NCBI GenBank assembly: GCA_018823285.1
Contig: JAHJIQ010000066.1
Span: forward strand, 1 to 64,000
Source: Pseudomonadota bacterium
Lineage (GTDB): Bacteria; Desulfobacterota; Desulfobulbia; Desulfobulbales; JAGXFP01
Length of the DNA: 64,000 nt
Direction of reading: 5' to 3'
Positions 17,095 through 25,323 of the stretch are shown here, piece by piece. Under the pieces are notes generated by a model, which had not been told where the DNA came from, ran no database searches, and was given only the letters and a program-made list of their open reading frames with translations. Numbering within the stretch: the stretch's first letter is position 1; the number at the start of each line of letters is the position of its first letter. A program made the position numbers and the translations under genes.

Positions 17095-17940
17095 GTGCCG
17101 AAAAGCTTGAAAATCGGACAATTTGAAATATTCTGGCTGCGTGGCGGGGAGTTCGAGCTTGACGGAGGATGCATGTTCGGCGTGGTTCCCCGGGTTCTCT
17201 GGCAGAGAAAATTCCCGTCAGGGGATGACGGTCATGTGCGGCTGGCCAATGACCCGATTCTGGTTAGAACCCCTGAAGCCAACATCGTTATCGACTCCGG
17301 TCTCGGCAACAAGCTGACCGGGAAGCAGAAGGCAATATTCCGGGTGACCCGGGAGTGGCAGGTGGAAGAGGGCCTGGCGGAACTCGGTCTCAACAGAAAT
17401 GAGATCAGTCACGTGATCCTGACCCATTGCGATTTCGATCATGCCGGCGGGGTGGTCATGTATGGCAGGTCCGGCGCTCCGGAGCTCACCTTCCCGGAAG
17501 CCGTGCATCATGTCCAGAGGGCGGAATGGGAGGATGTGCTCGCTCCCGGCAGGAGGGCCGAGAACTCCTACTGGCCGGTCAATCTTGATCTGCTGAAGGA
17601 GAGCCCGCAGCTGAACCTGGTCGGTGACCGTGCTGAACCGGTGACGGGAGTTGAAATGGTCCGGACCGGCGGCCACACCAGGGGGCATCAGATCATCAGG
17701 CTCTCGTCAGCGGGTGAGTCGGCGGTCCACCTGGGTGATCTTCTGCCCAATCAGGCCCACTTTCATCCGCTCTGGGTCACCCCCTACGATAATTTTCCCC
17801 TTGAATCCATAGCGCAAAAGGAAGTGCTGATTGCTGGAGAGGCGGAGAAGAACAGCTGGTTTCTTTTTTATCACGACCCCTATATGGCTGCCTGCAGGAT
17901 CGATTCCGGCGGTGAAATCACTGAGAGATTTGTTCTCTGA
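17095..17940 (+). CDS. MBL-fold metallo-hydrolase
   Basis: A 281-residue metallo-beta-lactamase-fold hydrolase. The metal site is clear: THCDFDHAGG (the HxxxDH part of the signature, with Cys in place of the first conserved His), then GGHTRGHQ, HLGDLLPN and a late His. It resembles the group of quorum-lactonase-like or YtnP-like soluble hydrolases, which are active on varied esters and lactones, but the substrate cannot be told. The GTG start at 17095 has a GAGGA ribosome site. It follows mnmG by 57 bases and may be read from the same message. A convergent diguanylate cyclase gene lies downstream. Confidence 0.82.
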   Translation: MPKSLKIGQFEIFWLRGGEFELDGGCMFGVVPRVLWQRKFPSGDDGHVRLANDPILVRTPEANIVIDSGLGNKLTGKQKAIFRVTREWQVEEGLAELGLNRNEISHVILTHCDFDHAGGVVMYGRSGAPELTFPEAVHHVQRAEWEDVLAPGRRAENSYWPVNLDLLKESPQLNLVGDRAEPVTGVEMVRTGGHTRGHQIIRLSSAGESAVHLGDLLPNQAHFHPLWVTPYDNFPLESIAQKEVLIAGEAEKNSWFLFYHDPYMAACRIDSGGEITERFVL

Positions 17941-18012
17941 TCAGGGATGATCGCCCCTGGCAAATATTGGGGCCATGCTCTGGGATCATTGGTGGACGGG
18001 GCGTTCTGCTCC

Positions 18013-18948
18013 TCACTGATCCTTCACTTCGGTGCGGTTGCGACCGGTTTTTTTGGCAATGTACAGGCAGCGGTCCGCTTCTTTGAATAATTTCTCCGGT
18101 GAGGGGGTTTCCCCCTCCTTCATGGTGGCGACCCCGATACTGAGCATGGCCTGAAACTGTTGCCCGTTGTAGACGTGGGTCTTGTCCTGGGCCGCCTGGC
18201 GGATCCGGTCGCAGATCCTGAAGGCCTGCTCGCCATTGGTCTCCGGCAGGATCAGCAGAAATTCCTCGCCGCCATAGCGCCCCAGAGTGTCATAGTCTCT
18301 GAGCAGGCCGGTGATAAACTGGGCCAGATCATGGAGAATCATGTCCCCGCACTGGTGCCCGTAGGTGTCATTGATCTCTTTGAAATGATCAATGTCGATC
18401 AGGGCCACCGACATGGGCCGTTTCTTTCTTTTGTGAACCACGAGCTCTTCAGACAAACGGTCAAGAATATTGCGCCGGTTTGCGATCTGGGTGAGATCAT
18501 CGGTCTGACTGAGCAGTTCGAGTTCCGCCTTTGATCTGAGCAGTTCGTTCTGGTTGGTGATCCAGTCACTGACGTCGAATATGGAGAGAAGCACATGTTC
18601 GGTGTCGCCGTCACCATCCTTGAGGGGGGAGATGATTACGGTCTGTTCCATCGGGGTGAGTTCCTCTTCCAGATATGATCTTGCGGAGTGAAATGGAAAC
18701 ATGTGCTGGTGGACCTTGTTGGAGAAGAACACGGGTTTGCCTTTTTTAAAGACTTCCCGGGCTTTTTTGATCAGCCCCTTTTTCTGCAGTTCCGGAAAGA
18801 TCTCCTGGAGCTTTCGCCCTTTTACTTCAGCCGGGCTGAAGGTGCTGTGCTCCCTCATCCAGCGGTTCCACAACACCACCCGGAGGTCTCTGTCGATTAC
18901 TGTGGCGCCGATACTGAGATGGTCAAGCAGCTGGTCATGATCGATCAT
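18013..18948 (-). CDS. PAS-GGDEF diguanylate cyclase
   Basis: A 311-residue cytoplasmic enzyme predicted to make cyclic di-GMP from two GTP. Residues about 5-125 form a PAS domain (IGATVIDRDLRVVLWNRWMRE) and residues about 145-305 a GGDEF domain with an intact GGEEF active site in RYGGEEFLLILPE. The product-inhibition site RxxD (RDYD) lies five residues before it, so feedback control is expected. The usual DDLTQIANRR start of the domain is present. The start ATG at 18948 lies 8 bases after the prepilin peptidase stop, so both are probably one transcript. This is one of several cyclic-di-GMP-related genes in the window. Confidence 0.93.
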   Translation of the reverse strand: MIDHDQLLDHLSIGATVIDRDLRVVLWNRWMREHSTFSPAEVKGRKLQEIFPELQKKGLIKKAREVFKKGKPVFFSNKVHQHMFPFHSARSYLEEELTPMEQTVIISPLKDGDGDTEHVLLSIFDVSDWITNQNELLRSKAELELLSQTDDLTQIANRRNILDRLSEELVVHKRKKRPMSVALIDIDHFKEINDTYGHQCGDMILHDLAQFITGLLRDYDTLGRYGGEEFLLILPETNGEQAFRICDRIRQAAQDKTHVYNGQQFQAMLSIGVATMKEGETPSPEKLFKEADRCLYIAKKTGRNRTEVKDQ

Positions 18949-18956
18949 TGCCGACC

Positions 18957-19745
18957 TCAGTATGGTGGTGGCATGAATAGAGTGTTGAACAGGTTCTGGA
19001 TTTCCCGATTGTAGAAAAGATAGAGAATAGCCGCAATCGACAGAAAAGGCCCGTAGGGGATAACGGTCCGCCCGCCCTTCTTCTGCCGGATCATTGCAAA
19101 GATACCGACAACCGACCCTAAAAGAGAACTGCCGAAGACCACAAACGGCAGGGACTGCCAGCCAAGGAAGGCGCCGATCATCGCCAGCAGTTTGATGTCG
19201 CCGCCACCCATCCCCTCCCGCCTGGTCAGCAGGTAGTAGGTGGCGGCAATCAGGTACAGGCTGCCGCCGCCGAAAAGAACTCCCAGCCCTGAACTTTGCC
19301 AGCTGACTTCCGGGTTTGCAAAGGAAAAAGCGAAGCCTGCCAGAATGCCCGGCAGGCTGATCACATCAGGGATGATCTGGTGGTGAAAATCGATGAAGAT
19401 GATCACCAGCAGGGCCGCGCAGAAGAGGAAATAGCCGGCAAAGGCGGGGGAGAGGGAAAATCGGTAAAAAAGGGCTGCGGCCAGGAGCCCCATCGCGATT
19501 TCAACCAGGGGGTACTGGATTGAGATGGATGTTTTGCAGGAACGGCAGCGTCCTTGCAACACCAGGTAGCTCACCACCGGGATGTTGTCGAACCAGCGAA
19601 TGTCCTTTTTGCAAGCCGGGCAATGGGAAGGGGGAAAAATAATGGAGTTTCCTTCCTCGGGAAGCCTTACGATAACCACATTCAGGAAACTGCCGACCAC
19701 AGCCCCGAAGAGAACAGCGAAAATGTAGAATAGAATGTCGATCAT
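18957..19745 (-). CDS. pilD: Type IV prepilin peptidase / N-methyltransferase
   Basis: A 262-residue inner-membrane aspartyl protease of the A24 family that cleaves the leader of type IV pilins and pseudopilins and methylates the new N-terminus. The N-terminal methyltransferase domain carries both zinc Cys pairs (CPAC and CRSC). The two catalytic Asp lie in FIDFHHQIIPD and GGGDIKLLAMIG. About seven membrane segments fit. It is the first gene of a two-gene unit with a diguanylate cyclase, hinting at coordinated control of pili and cyclic di-GMP. No pilin or pilus-assembly genes lie within this window. Confidence 0.95.
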   Translation of the reverse strand: MIDILFYIFAVLFGAVVGSFLNVVIVRLPEEGNSIIFPPSHCPACKKDIRWFDNIPVVSYLVLQGRCRSCKTSISIQYPLVEIAMGLLAAALFYRFSLSPAFAGYFLFCAALLVIIFIDFHHQIIPDVISLPGILAGFAFSFANPEVSWQSSGLGVLFGGGSLYLIAATYYLLTRREGMGGGDIKLLAMIGAFLGWQSLPFVVFGSSLLGSVVGIFAMIRQKKGGRTVIPYGPFLSIAAILYLFYNREIQNLFNTLFMPPPY

Positions 19746-19880
19746 GATCCGGTTTATTTTAATATTTACAAGGTTTTGAGAGTATATTTTATTTTGCCGA
19801 TCAGATAAAGTTAAACTTTTCTGTCCGGGAAAGGTGTTGCGCCAGGGGGGCGATTTTACGGAAGATGAAGGAGGGTGGTA

Positions 19881-20279
19881 TTGGCAGGATCGGATGAAAA
19901 GGGCAACGAACTGGCAGCGGAAGAGGCGGTCCAGCTTCTTAAAATCGAGATCATGGCCCAGGACTGGTCTTTAAGCAGCAGAAGGGCTACCGGGGTCGGT
20001 GAGGCCTTGAAGGTGCTGCACCCTTTTATGAAAGGGCGAAAGGGGGCGATCCATATCATGGGAATGGCAAGGGGGGCTTTGGATCATATTGTCCTGCATG
20101 GCAGGGAGGTTCGCCCTGAGGTCATGGATTTTCTGAAAGCCGCGCTGGCGAATATCGTCACCCTTTATGAGGACGAAGGAGCGGGCGGCGGCGCCAGGGA
20201 GGCGGAGCTTTTTCACCGGACGTATGATAATTTCAAAAAGCTCAAGGCGATGGTTGCCGGTAGAAAGAAAATCAGATAA
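19881..20279 (+). CDS. Unknown all-helical protein
   Basis: A 132-residue cytoplasmic protein without a recognised domain. It looks fully alpha-helical, with stretches such as AVQLLKIEIMAQDWSLS and AALANIVTLYEDE. The first recalls a helical module with a EILALDWEI-like core seen in various Desulfobacterota signalling proteins; I cannot confirm this by search. A GTG at 19875 is inside the AAGGAGGG ribosome site, so the TTG at 19881 is the better start. It begins a same-strand run that leads to two PilZ proteins, and it is divergent from pilD with about 135 bases between them. Confidence 0.6.
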   Translation: MAGSDEKGNELAAEEAVQLLKIEIMAQDWSLSSRRATGVGEALKVLHPFMKGRKGAIHIMGMARGALDHIVLHGREVRPEVMDFLKAALANIVTLYEDEGAGGGAREAELFHRTYDNFKKLKAMVAGRKKIR

Positions 20280-20350
20280 CTTTTAAAAAAGATGGTAGAT
20301 TTTACGATGTACCTTTTTCTTGAAGCTCAAGCGTCAAGGGGGCGGTGATT

Positions 20351-20884
20351 GTGCCTGATATTAAAGAACGTGAGATAAATACCATCGGTTTTCAGACGGG
20401 CCAGGAAATCCGGATTTTCACGATCGGTGATCGGGAGATGGGCGTTTCTGAGGCGAATGTTGCCGCAGTCAAGGACATATCAGAACGAGAGGCGACCAGG
20501 TGTCAGCAGCGGGCCGGTGTCTGCCTGAAAGACTTTGGTGGTTTCTGGACGAACCTTGCCACATTGTTTAACGGCCCCCTTGCCGAATACAATAACAGAT
20601 TGCTCAGGAAAATGACCCTCCCGGTGATGGTTCCGAAGGGGATCGGACTCTCTCAGCTCCCAGACAGCGGCGCACGATTCCTGGTTGTGCTCTCTTCCGG
20701 CAACTGGCACGGCGTCATACTCTGTTCGCAGGTCCATGAACAGCCCATATTGCTCGGCAGTTTCACGCCATCCCGGAATGGTGATGTGAGCGGTCTGATA
20801 GAACGAAGCAATGTTGATGATATTCTGCTGATTGATGTGATATCATTGCTGAAACGTGAGGGGTTTCTGACGGTTGTAGTGTGA
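20351..20884 (+). CDS. Unknown soluble protein preceding the PilZ genes
   Basis: A 177-residue protein with no signal peptide or membrane segment and no recognised family. It holds a mixed alpha/beta pattern; the C-terminal half (ARFLVVLSSGNWHGVILCSQ, then DDILLIDVISLLKREGF) could be a small alpha/beta domain. GTG codons at 20345 and 20351 are both possible; the second is better spaced from the G-rich ribosome site at about 20336-20344. The gene sits 52 bases before a PilZ gene on the same strand, so a link to cyclic-di-GMP output is possible but not shown. Confidence 0.55.
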   Translation: MPDIKEREINTIGFQTGQEIRIFTIGDREMGVSEANVAAVKDISEREATRCQQRAGVCLKDFGGFWTNLATLFNGPLAEYNNRLLRKMTLPVMVPKGIGLSQLPDSGARFLVVLSSGNWHGVILCSQVHEQPILLGSFTPSRNGDVSGLIERSNVDDILLIDVISLLKREGFLTVVV

Positions 20885-20936
20885 GTTTTCTGAAGGCAAG
20901 CCCCTTTCTTTCCCACGTATCGCAAGGGAGGATGAT

Positions 20937-21302
20937 ATGACAAACCGAAGGGAGAATACCAGGGTCAAATTCAAAGGAACTATCGATCTTCATTTTCCCG
21001 GTCGATCGTTCGCCGATTGTGAAACGAGTGACCTCTGCCTCCACGGGGTGTTCGTTGCCGGGGTAAGTGGTCTGGCGGCTGGTGATGAATGTGACGTTTC
21101 GCTTCGCCTCAGCGGGGCAACCAGCGACATTGTTTTGCGGATGAAAGGGAAGGTGGCCAGACTTGAAAAAAATGGAGTGGGGCTCAAGTTCTCCGAGATT
21201 GATCTGGACAGTTTTTATCATCTCAAAAATATCCTGTATTACAATTCCGGTGATCCGGATGTGCTGGAGGAAGAGTTTCAGCGTCAGCTGGCAGGGAAAT
21301 GA
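20937..21302 (+). CDS. PilZ-domain protein
   Basis: A 121-residue single-domain PilZ protein, a cyclic-di-GMP receptor candidate. The RxxxR motif is in NRRENTR at the N-terminus. The second motif, normally D/N-x-S-x-x-G, reads DLCLHG, with Cys in place of Ser, so ligand affinity may be altered. A beta-barrel pattern follows and a helical tail (LEEEFQRQLAGK) closes the protein. A GGGAGGATG sequence gives a ribosome site. It is a close paralogue of the next gene: both share the DxDSFxHLxNIxYxN segment near the C-terminus. Confidence 0.85.
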   Translation: MTNRRENTRVKFKGTIDLHFPGRSFADCETSDLCLHGVFVAGVSGLAAGDECDVSLRLSGATSDIVLRMKGKVARLEKNGVGLKFSEIDLDSFYHLKNILYYNSGDPDVLEEEFQRQLAGK

Positions 21303-21384
21303 TTCCCCTCTCCCGGTAACAGTTGGGGAGCGGTTCTGAAAAAAATAATGGCATCAGAAATAACCATCATTAGTGGGTGGCTTT

Positions 21385-21939
21385 ATGATCAACAGAGCAG
21401 AGAACAGGCGCCGTGATGTCCGGGTTACTTTCAAGGCAACGGCCAGGCTGCGGTTTTCAGAAAACAGGTTGTATGACAACTGCGCAACCAGAAACATCAG
21501 TGTCAGCGGAGTGCTGGTAGATGATGTGACCGGGGTGGGGCAGGGCGAGAAGTGTGATGTGGAATTTCACTTGAGCGGCCGGACCAGTACTCTGGTTCTC
21601 GAGATGTCCGGCGAGGTGGTCCGGGTCGACGAGAATAGCGTCGCTCTGCAGTTCTTCGGAGTCGATCAGGACAGTTTCTGCCATCTGCAGAACATCGTGT
21701 ATTTCAATTACAAAAATCCCGGTGAACTGGGTGAAGGCTACGAGGAGATCCTGGCCAGTGTCGATGACGAGAGCCTCTATTACGGCATGATTGACGACGG
21801 GGCCTTGTCCTCCGGTCTGTTGAGCGAAGATGATGACTATGATGATCTGCTCGGTGATGATGAGTATGGAGATGATTTTGATCAGGATATTCTGGAGCAG
21901 GTCGGGCATCGTCCCGCCGAAGACGAAGACTATCATTAG
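21385..21939 (+). CDS. PilZ-domain protein with acidic C-terminal tail
   Basis: A 184-residue paralogue of the preceding gene. The PilZ motifs are intact: RRDVR near residue 9 and NISVSG near residue 36. After the domain and the shared QDSFCHLQNIVYFNY segment, it adds about 60 residues very rich in Asp and Glu (EDDDYDDLLGDDEYGDD), likely disordered, which might bind a basic partner surface. An upstream in-frame GTG at 21373 is possible, but the ATG at 21385 with GGGTGG before it is preferred. With the neighbour it forms a tandem pair, one with the canonical motif and one with a substitution. The thiamine-binding gene starts 12 bases downstream. Confidence 0.85.
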   Translation: MINRAENRRRDVRVTFKATARLRFSENRLYDNCATRNISVSGVLVDDVTGVGQGEKCDVEFHLSGRTSTLVLEMSGEVVRVDENSVALQFFGVDQDSFCHLQNIVYFNYKNPGELGEGYEEILASVDDESLYYGMIDDGALSSGLLSEDDDYDDLLGDDEYGDDFDQDILEQVGHRPAEDEDYH

Positions 21940-21951
21940 GGAGGGGCTGGA

Positions 21952-22263
21952 ATGGCTTTGATGCAGATTAATATAGTCCCCCTTGGCTCTGCCTCGACCA
22001 GTGTCGGCGAGTTTGTTGCAGGTGTTCACAAGGCGCTGGAGAAAGAGGATTTCAAGTGGGAATTGACCGATATGGGGACCGTGGTCGAAGGAAACGCCGG
22101 GGAGCTCCTGGAGCTGGCGGCCAGAATACACGAGGTCCCATTTCAGAAAGGGGTGCGCAGGGTTGTGACCCAGATCGTTATTGATGATCGTCGGGACAAA
22201 GAGGTTGTTCTGGGCGGGAAAGTCGCCTCAATCAGAGAACGGCTGAATATAGCCGATGGATAA
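21952..22263 (+). CDS. MTH1187 family thiamine-binding protein
   Basis: A 103-residue small ferredoxin-like-fold protein of the MTH1187/YkoF family (formerly DUF77), whose members bind thiamine or related ligands. The opening QINIVPLGSASTSVGEFVA and the central YEL/WELTDMGTVVEG segment are characteristic. It has a GGAGGG ribosome site. Role in the cell is unclear in general; here it is part of a same-strand run with PilZ genes on one side and membrane redox genes on the other. Confidence 0.85.
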   Translation: MALMQINIVPLGSASTSVGEFVAGVHKALEKEDFKWELTDMGTVVEGNAGELLELAARIHEVPFQKGVRRVVTQIVIDDRRDKEVVLGGKVASIRERLNIADG

Positions 22264-22275
22264 TGTGACCGGACA

Positions 22276-22440
22276 ATGGCAACGAGCGGTAAAACTGAAA
22301 AACCAAGGGTCAGGAAAAGGCCGGTTATTGCTGTCCTGGTATTTATAGCCGTCTGGATGATCGGGATTGCCTGCGGTGAACCATCCCGGGTTCTTGAACA
22401 GGCGGTCCAGATCTGCCTGAGCTGCATCGGGATAGGGTGA
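22276..22440 (+). CDS. CD1871A-family CXXC membrane microprotein
   Basis: A 54-residue microprotein not visible in long-ORF searches. A basic N-terminus (KTEKPRVRKR) is followed by one membrane segment (VIAVLVFIAVWMIGIACGE) and a C-terminal ICLSCIGIG with the CXXC motif, the pattern of the CD1871A family found next to NapH-like 4Fe-4S membrane proteins. Its TGA stop at 22438-22440 comes just 2 bases before the ATG (22443) of the next gene, so translation is probably coupled. The CXXC may serve in electron transfer or disulfide exchange with that partner; this is inferred. Confidence 0.82.
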   Translation: MATSGKTEKPRVRKRPVIAVLVFIAVWMIGIACGEPSRVLEQAVQICLSCIGIG

Positions 22441-22442
22441 CC

Positions 22443-23354
22443 ATGGAGACTGTACGGAAATGGGTCCAGGTCATCTTCGGTTTTCTGGTGAACGGCAACT
22501 GGGCTTTTCCTTTCACCAGAACCATCTACCAGGGGCCGCTGAAAGTAATCTGCGCTCCCGGGCTGAATTGCTATTCCTGTCCTGCCGCCACAACCTACTG
22601 TATTCTTGGCTCTTTGCAGCAGCTTCTGGCGAATATCAGGTTGTCGCTGGAAACGGGCCAGATGTATTTCGGCGCTTATGTTGTCGGTTCGGCCGGGATT
22701 CTGGGCGCCATGTTCGGCAGGATGATCTGCGGGTGGGTCTGTCCGTTTGGTTTTATCCAGGAACTTCTCCATAAGATACCTTCAAGAAAATTCGGGATTC
22801 CAACTGTTTTAAAATACGGCAAATACGCTTTTCTCCTTTTTTTTGTCATCCTCTTTCCCCTGTTGCTTGTTGATGAGTTCGGGGCGGGATCTCCCTGGTT
22901 CTGCAAGTATGTCTGTCCTGCCGGGACCCTTGAGGCAGGCATCCCCATGATTATTCTCCAGCCGGGACTTCGTGCCAGCTTGGGGTACCTCTTTTTGAAT
23001 AAATTTGTTATCATGGTTGCGTTTATTGTCTGGAGCGTGCTTACCAGCCGGCCCTTCTGCCGGACCACCTGTCCCCTTGGGGCGTTTTACGCGCTGTTCA
23101 GTAAATTCAGACTGGTAAGACTTCGGCACCTGGAAGCAAACTGCACCAGATGTGCGGCATGTCACAGTGTCTGCCCGATGGGGGTGAATTTTGACGAATC
23201 GCCCGATGACAGTGAGTGTATTACCTGCATGAGATGCATGACCAAAGCATGCAAGTTTGATGCGATATACCTCGAAGTGGGAGGTATCCCTGTTAGAACC
23301 GGAAGGATTCCGCATTCACCTGTCATGGTTTCCGATAGTGCCAAGACCGATTAA
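22443..23354 (+). CDS. NapH/YccM-like 4Fe-4S membrane protein
   Basis: A 303-residue inner-membrane iron-sulfur protein. Several membrane helices carry the twin CP signatures CGWVCPFGF and CRTTCPLGAFYAL, and an additional CKYVCPAGTLEAG, the hallmark of the NapH/NosR/CcoG-type quinol-linked electron-transfer proteins. The C-terminus has two ferredoxin-type motifs (CTRCAACHSVCP and CITCMRCMTKACK). It is likely to pass electrons from the quinone pool to an unknown acceptor. The start ATG at 22443 follows a CXXC microprotein directly, a known pairing. No nitrate or nitrous oxide reductase gene is in the window, so the physiological acceptor is unknown. Confidence 0.9.
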   Translation: METVRKWVQVIFGFLVNGNWAFPFTRTIYQGPLKVICAPGLNCYSCPAATTYCILGSLQQLLANIRLSLETGQMYFGAYVVGSAGILGAMFGRMICGWVCPFGFIQELLHKIPSRKFGIPTVLKYGKYAFLLFFVILFPLLLVDEFGAGSPWFCKYVCPAGTLEAGIPMIILQPGLRASLGYLFLNKFVIMVAFIVWSVLTSRPFCRTTCPLGAFYALFSKFRLVRLRHLEANCTRCAACHSVCPMGVNFDESPDDSECITCMRCMTKACKFDAIYLEVGGIPVRTGRIPHSPVMVSDSAKTD

Positions 23355-23378
23355 TTTATTTTACGGAGTTTGTTTGTT

Positions 23379-23816
23379 ATGAAGAAAGTGATCCTGACAG
23401 TATTTCTTGTTCTGGCCCTGACTGTGTCTGCCAAGGCTGAGACAATGGTCAGTATCAATGGCCCGAAGGTGAACATGAGGTCCGGACCCGGGACCAGTTT
23501 TTCGGTGCTCTGGGAACTTGGTGACGGGTTTCCCCTGAAGATCGTCGGTTCCAAAGGGGACTGGTATAAGGTTGAGGATTTTGAAGGGGACGGCGGCTGG
23601 ATCGAGAAAAGTCTGGTGCATCGGGACCCGCATATGATCGTCAAAAAACAGCGGATCAATGTCCGCAGCGGCCCGGGGGAGGGTTATCGGATAGTCGGCA
23701 AGGCCAATTACGGCGTCGTATTCAAAACGCTCAAGCAGAAGAACGGCTGGGTCAAGGTCAAACACGAGAACGGCCTGGCCGGCTGGGTCACCCGCAGCCT
23801 GTTGTGGGGATGGTGA
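23379..23816 (+). CDS. Exported bacterial SH3-domain protein
   Basis: A 145-residue periplasmic protein with a signal peptide (KKVILTVFLVLALTVSAKA) and two bacterial SH3 (SH3b) repeats. The repeats are marked by VNMRSGPGTSF and INVRSGPGEGY at their starts and by the WIEKSLV and WVTRSLLWGW ends. Such domains bind peptidoglycan or proteins at the cell wall. The ATG at 23379 is chosen over a TTG at 23370 because it starts the signal peptide. A perfect bidirectional terminator follows at once. Confidence 0.88.
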   Translation: MKKVILTVFLVLALTVSAKAETMVSINGPKVNMRSGPGTSFSVLWELGDGFPLKIVGSKGDWYKVEDFEGDGGWIEKSLVHRDPHMIVKKQRINVRSGPGEGYRIVGKANYGVVFKTLKQKNGWVKVKHENGLAGWVTRSLLWGW

Positions 23817-23844
23817 GCCGTCGGGAAAGGCAGGGTAGAGCACT

Positions 23845-23887
23845 AAAAAAACCGCCTGCAGTTTTAATAACTGCAGGCGGTTTTTTT
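23845..23887. terminator. Bidirectional Rho-independent terminator
   Basis: An 11-base-pair GC-rich stem ACCGCCTGCAG/CTGCAGGCGGT (23851-23861 with 23871-23881) is flanked by six A on the left and seven T on the right. It can stop the SH3-gene transcript and, on the other strand, the cyclase transcript that converges on it. Confidence 0.95.
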
Positions 23888-24032
23888 ATTTCCGGCGGAG
23901 AGAAAAGTCTGTGAATACTGTTTGCTAACAGCTCTTTGGTTGACCGAAGAAGGTGTCATGCATAACGAAATTGAAAGACCTGACGAAGGATCATGCAATG
24001 GAAACATCAGGTCTGGTCTGGACTACTTCAGG

Positions 24033-24947
24033 TCAGGCGTTTGCCGGCCAGACGCCGACCTTGTTGCGACCGTTTGCCTTGGCGTGATAAAGGACCTTGT
24101 CGGCATGTTCAATGGTGTCTTTCAGTTCTTCATTTGCCGAGAGTGGGGCGATGCCGAACGATGCGGAAATATTGAGCCGTTTTGTGCCGGACACGTCATA
24201 AATTGTTTTTTTGCTCAGTTCTTCCCTGACCCGGTCGATAAGATGATGTGACGTCTCAACCGTTGTTTTCGGCATACAGATCATAAATTCCTCGCCGCCA
24301 TACCGGCAGATTGAATCGTAAGGGCGCATGTTCTCCATGATGAAATTGGCGATGGAGGCCAGCGCCCTGTCGCCGGCAGTATGTCCCAGATGATCATTGA
24401 TTTTTTTAAACCGGTCGATATCGAGCAAAACGAGGCAGGCGGGTTCGTTAAACCTCTTTACCCGGGAATGTTCCTGTTCGAGGATGCGGAAGAAAGCCTC
24501 CCGGTTAAAGGCGCCGGTCAGATAATCAAAAGAAAGCATCAGTTTGAACAGGTCGTCCCGCAGATTCATGAGAGACTCTGTGAACGCGCCATCGGAACGG
24601 ACAAAATTGTCGTATTCAACCCGGGCAATGCTTTCGCCTCTATTCGCTTTCATGACGATGTTGCGCATCTGCTCATGCACCAGTCGGTGTTGTTTTTCCA
24701 GCCCCGTAAACTCCGGTTTCTGCTCCAGAAAGTTATTGCGTTTCCCATAAAACCAGCGCCCGAAATAGCATTGTTTATGGGACTCTTCAGAAGCGTACTG
24801 CTCTTCAACATAGATCCCGCAGATTATTCTCGTATTCCATTCCGCAAGCCATTTTCGATGGCTGTTGATTGCTTCGGTGAGCTGCATGAAAGATGATTCG
24901 ACTTCGTCAATAGTCGGAGTTTTGATGGAACCGGGGAACTCTGTCAT
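24033..24947 (-). CDS. CZB-GGDEF diguanylate cyclase (DgcZ-like)
   Basis: A 304-residue diguanylate cyclase with an N-terminal CZB (chemoreceptor zinc-binding) domain as in E. coli DgcZ. The four zinc ligands can be read: His30, Cys60 in QCYFGRW, and His87/His91 in QHRLVHEQ. In DgcZ zinc binding keeps the enzyme inactive, so zinc control is expected here too. The GGDEF domain (from SFDYLTGAFNRE) has an intact RYGGEEF, with an RxxD inhibition site (RPYD) five residues before it. The gene is read alone, away from the large intergenic region upstream, and ends near the terminator at 23845-23887. Confidence 0.93.
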   Translation of the reverse strand: MTEFPGSIKTPTIDEVESSFMQLTEAINSHRKWLAEWNTRIICGIYVEEQYASEESHKQCYFGRWFYGKRNNFLEQKPEFTGLEKQHRLVHEQMRNIVMKANRGESIARVEYDNFVRSDGAFTESLMNLRDDLFKLMLSFDYLTGAFNREAFFRILEQEHSRVKRFNEPACLVLLDIDRFKKINDHLGHTAGDRALASIANFIMENMRPYDSICRYGGEEFMICMPKTTVETSHHLIDRVREELSKKTIYDVSGTKRLNISASFGIAPLSANEELKDTIEHADKVLYHAKANGRNKVGVWPANA

Positions 24948-25272
24948 TTTGTAGTCTCCCTGCTAATGGTGCCTTCCGGATGGATTCAAGCTGCGGAACG
25001 GCCGGTTGAATGCCGGGCTCCATGACGCTTTTCCTCTTCACTCATTGCCAGATCCCCAGCCCCCCTCCGAGATGTATCGAGATCAGGGGGCAGGATTATA
25101 TCAATGGTAGGGAAAGAAAGAGACGGAAAACAATCACCCAATGTCCTGATTTTTTAACTACAAAAAATGTCTGGCGGTCTACATCGCGAAGATTTCCTGG
25201 CTGTGAAAATGGTGTAATTCGGGGCCGCCCGGCTCATCCTGCCCATTTTCGCAAACAGGTTTAGTCGTTTAG

Positions 25273-25294
25273 GATGAGGACCTCTCATCTTTTT
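25273..25294 (+). terminator. Terminator-like hairpin with no gene upstream
   Basis: GATGAG-GACCT-CTCATC followed by five T. The stem is short (six pairs), so it would be a modest terminator. The upstream plus strand holds no supported gene. Confidence 0.5.
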
Positions 25295-25323
25295 CATGCA
25301 AAACTCCTTTCTGACTAGGAAAA

